A stretch of DNA of 64,000 nt from Caenorhabditis remanei. Taxonomy: Eukaryota; Nematoda; Chromadorea; Rhabditida; Rhabditidae. The number at the start of each line of letters is the position of its first letter. The stretch's first letter is position 1. The notes under the pieces were generated by a model. That model saw only the letters and a list, made by a program, of their open reading frames with translations. It was not told the origin of the DNA and searched no databases. Shown here one piece after another: positions 60,001 through 64,000 of the stretch. A program made the position numbers and the translations under genes. The DNA lies in the NCBI RefSeq assembly GCF_010183535.1, contig NC_071328.1:10912001-10976000 (forward strand), in the 5' to 3' direction.

Positions 60001-63000
60001 TTCTTCATCTCAGTCTGAATGTCGCTGTTCATAACCCCGAAATCAACAGAGACTTCACTTTCATGCTGATAATGATCCGACGCTTTTCTAGAAAATTTGA
60101 ATTCAAGTTCAAAAATTGTTTGATAATATCTGATAACAATGATAACAAAAATTGTTTGATATATTATGTTACTGTTTCTATTAGAAACGCTGATGTTAAA
60201 TCAATTCCACAATATTTAACACAGGAATCATTCAGAAATCATAATCAAACATGAAAATGAAGTGATAATTACAACAATTAGAAGTGATAAGTACAACAAT
60301 TTATTATCTCAAAAACTGTAAATAAGACTTCGATTCCAGAGTTTTTAATAGATTTTGGATAATGTTTGTCAGCAGAAATCTCAGCTTTCTAGTTGAAGAG
60401 ACTCTAGTTCTTTGGAAGGCTACATGATTGTTCAGAAATCATGAACACCAGAGGTATCATCTTTCAAAAGAGACACTGACTTTTATAGACTACCTTCGAA
60501 ATACTCTTTGGTTACGAAGTCTCTTTGCAGAAAAGAGTGAGACTGGACTACTAACACTTGAAATTGTAAAAAGTAGTTTCCTGTTCCATATTAGTATTTT
60601 CTTGATCAACAATTTGTAAACTTTGGCCTTGCCAAGTGAAAGTCACTTTGCACTTTTCGTCTTTTCACAAAAGGAAATAGTCGAGGCTTCCTGCTCACAC
60701 CAATTTTCAAATTTTCCGTGTCGGGACCCTCTTAAAAAGTAGAGAAGGTCGGGTCATATAGAGAAGAGACAAAGTGGGACGAAGAACAATGGAAATTGAA
60801 TCGAAAAGGCTTGATGGGGGACGGCTGGTTTTGGCGCCGGGAACGAAGAAGTAGAAGACGAAGAAGCAGAAGAAGGAGCGGGTGTAAAAACGACGATGGC
60901 GGTGGCATCGTCGGGGCGGGCATGAAGAAGAAGAAGGGGACGGCGTCGGGAGGACTAGGAGAAAAAAGAAGAAGAAGAATAAAAGCAGAGCAACAATGGA
61001 CATGACAAAAAGGGGTTGGAGTGCGTGTGTGTTTGCGGTGACAGAGACATAGAAAGAGCCCACCGCCCGGCCCCGATTAGTTGTGTGTAGTGGCAACCGG
61101 GAGGACGATGGACGAAGTAACACGAACAAGACAAAAAACGTGTGCAAAATGCAGGAAACACGTGTCTGATGACACATTATACAACTCGGCAAGACGAGGG
61201 ATTCCCCACGTTTTTCTGGTTTCGAAGCAGGCATTCTGGAGTCAGAAGAGGTGAGCTGGGGTCTAGAAGCTGTTTATCTTGAATCCAAAGGGTCAAAATG
61301 TTGATTGGCCGGTCATAGACCCCATTTATGCTCTTTTTGCATGCCTGGAAATGCTAAACAAGTCGAGAAAGTTCATAAATAGGGATAGGAATGAGGATCT
61401 AGCGATCGTCGAATCATGAACTAGATACTACCAGTAGGCTCGGATCACAAACGTTCAACTCAACTCATCTGGATCTATCCTCTCTTTTTTTTTTGAAAAA
61501 CATGCAAAAAATAAATGAATGGGGGAAGTCATTGTCGTAAAGGTGAAAGCCTTGTGTTTTGTGTTTTTGTTTTAAACATCGATGTCTTCCGTCGTTTACC
61601 ATCGGAAATCTTTCATTTCCTTTTTTCTCAAAAAATCTTAGAAAGGAAGTAAGATGTGGTTCTCATGATGGTGTCCATGGAACAAAAAAGTATAGCGGAT
61701 GACTGTTTTCACTAGAATTTAGAATCTCCACTACCTGGGGCTGAAATTTGATTCATTGCCATTCTTCAAAAAATATCCCTTCTGTAAAAGTACTTACTAG
61801 ATTCATTTTAATGAAAAAATTCCATATTTCTGATGTGTTTCAGTCATGAGAAAAGAAAAAAACCATTATGGACGAGGATCGGAATCAAATTCTTTTCCAA
61901 AAATCAGTCAGATAGGGTTCCCTCTGATACAAAACTCCCGCGAAAGAACACTGAGAAACAGGTCATACGGGTTAATTTTTAAATTATCAGTCTGAACTTT
62001 CCAGGAACAAATTCCAAAAATCCAACGATCACTTCCTTCTTTTCTTTCTTCCAGATATTTCATTTTCTCCACTAAACGTCATTATTCACGTGATTTTATC
62101 GGGTGCGTGGGAATGTTTCCAAAAAGTTTTCGTCCTCCTCCAAAATCAGAGAGCATCTTCTTTTTCTCCGACTCCTCCATCACTTCTTATTGCTCATTCA
62201 TCATCAGTTACACGTGTCTTTCTCTAGTTTTCGTTCGGAAATGAATGGATCAAACAGGGTGGACGACACCACAGAGGCAGGAAAAGAAGATGAATGGGAG
62301 GGCGGGACGGAAATAAGTGAGTGGTGGAACAGTGGAGAAAATGAGGAACAGTTGGAGGAGAGTTTGACTGGAAAATTAAGTCCGAAAGTTTGGAATTCGT
62401 GCTGCAAAAGTTGCAAGCTCTAATAAAACCTTATCCTAGAAACCATCTTAATTCCCTTAAACTAGACAAATTTGACTCAGAAATACGGTTTCAATATTCG
62501 AACTCAAAAAAAGCAACCAACAGAGTATCTGGATAGCTTATTTGCTAGAATTCTTTAAAAAAAGTTTCCAACTAAACCTTTTTGCAAAAGCCGAAAAAGA
62601 AGAAGTGACCTGACTAGTCAAGACACCAAATTAGAAATTTATATTGGTTTCGAGGGAGCATGTGAATTTTAGATCACTGACTCGAGATCTCTTTTTAGAG
62701 GCCAAACCCTTCCGTCTCTCCCGGTTTACTCACATAAAAAATCACATTTTGTACATTTGCATCTCATCACCTAAAACTACCGTATTCCTTCGGGATGCTT
62801 CAGATGAATGTACAAAATGTATGTAACCAAAGGAAAGAAGAAGAAGAAGAAAAAGGGAAAGAAGATGTGATTTGGAAGAAGCTTCTTCACTACAGACGGC
62901 TTCGAAAGTTACGGGTCCCCAGAGGATGGTTCATAGAAAAAGGAAGAGAAGAGGCCACAAGTTGAAAAGTGAAAGTGTATAGGGAAAGGGACTTGTTGGT

Positions 63001-64000
63001 ACATCTCTACCCGCCATCTCTTTCATGAAGCAACCATCATTTTGTTTATAAAAGGATCGATTTTTAGAGTAGAAAAAGAGATTTTCGGGCGAAAAAGGAA
63101 ATATAAACATTCGCGTTTCGACTTATTTAAAGAAAAGAAAGTAACACATGTACTGGTGAAAGGGGCCTTCCAGAATACACCAGCACACATAAAATTGATG
63201 AACCGGAAAATTATTGTTATGCCCTCCGCCGTCACTCACATTTCTATTGTTCTTCTTTCCTTTTTTGGGGCATTCTTCTTCTTTCTCCACGACGAGAGTA
63301 GCACATACTTTTAAGAATAGATGAGTGGAATAGACCAGAGAAACAAATCTGATGAGAACAGAGAAAGAGATGAAGAGAGCTATTCTATTTTTAATTCTTT
63401 GATTTTCTGGTTGCAGCTTTTAGAAACAACTATAGAGGGCGGGGTCGTTTAGTTCTAAAGGACTGGAATCAAAACCGGCTTAAATCAAAACCGTTTTTAC
63501 CTATGGGTTGGGGTGAAGATGTAAATCGCATCTCACAAATAAAAAATCAATGAAGTTCCTAAAGAACGGTTTCGATATCTGTTATCAACACGAGATACAG
63601 TTCTCAACCGTAAAAAGAACAGTAGATTTTTCAGGAAATTGAGGGCTGATTGGGATTTTCAACCTAACAAAAATTGATAGAGCCTAGGAAAGTTAAGCTG
63701 TATTCCAAAAGATTTAATTGTTGAAAACTGTATTAGGCTTGATGAGAAGAACTGAAAAAAATTATCTTGATAAAAACTTTTACTCACGAAAACTTCAACA
63801 CCACCACCACTTCTGTACAACTTTCAATGTGTTTTGATCATTGAATTATTCTGACGAAACGAAGAGATGTTCTTCTCATAAAACATGAGAAAATCTAGAA
63901 TTACAAACGAAAGATGAGATGAAAGAAGAAGAAGAAGATGTAGAAAGAGATGGAACATTGGATAACTTGTTGCTGAGCATATCGGAGCAGTTGTTGTCTA
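57024..64000. other. Seven-kilobase region without a supported gene
   Basis: Both strands show only short open frames with strong low-complexity bias (poly Phe/Ser/Leu or Lys/Arg/Glu) from purine- or pyrimidine-rich tracts such as AAGAAGAAGAAAAAGAAG near 58575, 59270, 60850 and 62840. No splice-consistent exon chain is visible. It could be a long upstream region or a 5' intron of the Smad gene, or part of a large neighbouring gene's intron. At the right edge (63885-64000, minus) a Ser-rich open frame runs off the window, unsupported by any splice or start signal. Confidence 0.55.

Noticed and set aside
60707..61234. 175-codon minus-strand frame
   Set aside because: Leu/Phe/Ser-rich low complexity from the complement of GAAGAAG tracts; no homology or start support.
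63885..64000. Ser-rich open frame on the minus strand reaching the right edge
   Set aside because: It could be an exon of an unseen gene, but there is no start, no clear donor and the composition is repeat-driven.

Overview
The window is nuclear DNA of a Caenorhabditis nematode. I read it as C. elegans chromosome I, roughly the Y106G6H, F37D6 and F59C6 clone region. The evidence is compact AT-rich intergenic DNA, short introns with TTTCAG acceptors, close same-strand gene runs that look like trans-spliced operons, and a recognisable gene order (pab-1, rpl-30, sec-8, ska-1, mus-101, exos-3, che-13, a Smad). Species and chromosome come from remembered gene content, not from a database search.

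Layout. At 0-3 kb there is a signal-peptide exon of a gene running off the left edge, a secreted Thr-rich/Cys-rich protein and a small Ly6-like protein. At 3-7 kb pab-1 (poly(A)-binding protein) and rpl-30 diverge; rpl-30 intron 1 holds a likely poison exon. At 7-14 kb, on the minus strand, lie a MADF-domain protein, a PDPR-like FAD/GcvT protein and a TPR protein, the last two spaced like an operon. At 14.8-19.1 kb, on the plus strand, sec-8 (exocyst) is followed by a TMEM256 homologue, again operon-like. At 19.3-28.4 kb two tandem paralogues each carry an OTU protease inserted inside a USP protease. Between them are three palindromic transposon relics with readable target-site duplications. 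At 28.6-32.2 kb lie a small novel gene, a ska-1 plus OSTF1 pair and a tail-anchored protein. At 32.4-41.3 kb lie a C2H2 zinc-finger gene with an N-terminal SUMO-interaction-like motif and mus-101 (TopBP1). At 41.7-44.6 kb, UPF0598, NDUFB10 and exos-3 continue upstream of mus-101 on the same strand. Together they form a probable four-gene operon mixing mitochondrial, RNA-exosome and replication-checkpoint functions. At 45-52.6 kb lie a transthyretin-like gene and che-13 (IFT57). A 4.4-kb che-13 intron hosts two antisense genes, a small acidic secreted protein and a family 92 glycosyltransferase. At 53.8-57.0 kb is a divergent Smad (probably tag-68). From 57 to 64 kb I find no convincing exon, only low-complexity purine/pyrimidine-rich DNA.

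Most genes are housekeeping: translation, exocytosis, kinetochore, DNA-damage checkpoint, exosome, complex I and cilia. The least ordinary parts are the tandem dual-protease genes with the palindromic elements between them, the rpl-30 cryptic exon, the nested genes in che-13, and the Smad with a shortened MH2 region. Exon boundaries were read by hand from frame continuity and GT/AG sites. Gene ends are mostly firm; internal junctions of long genes are approximate.
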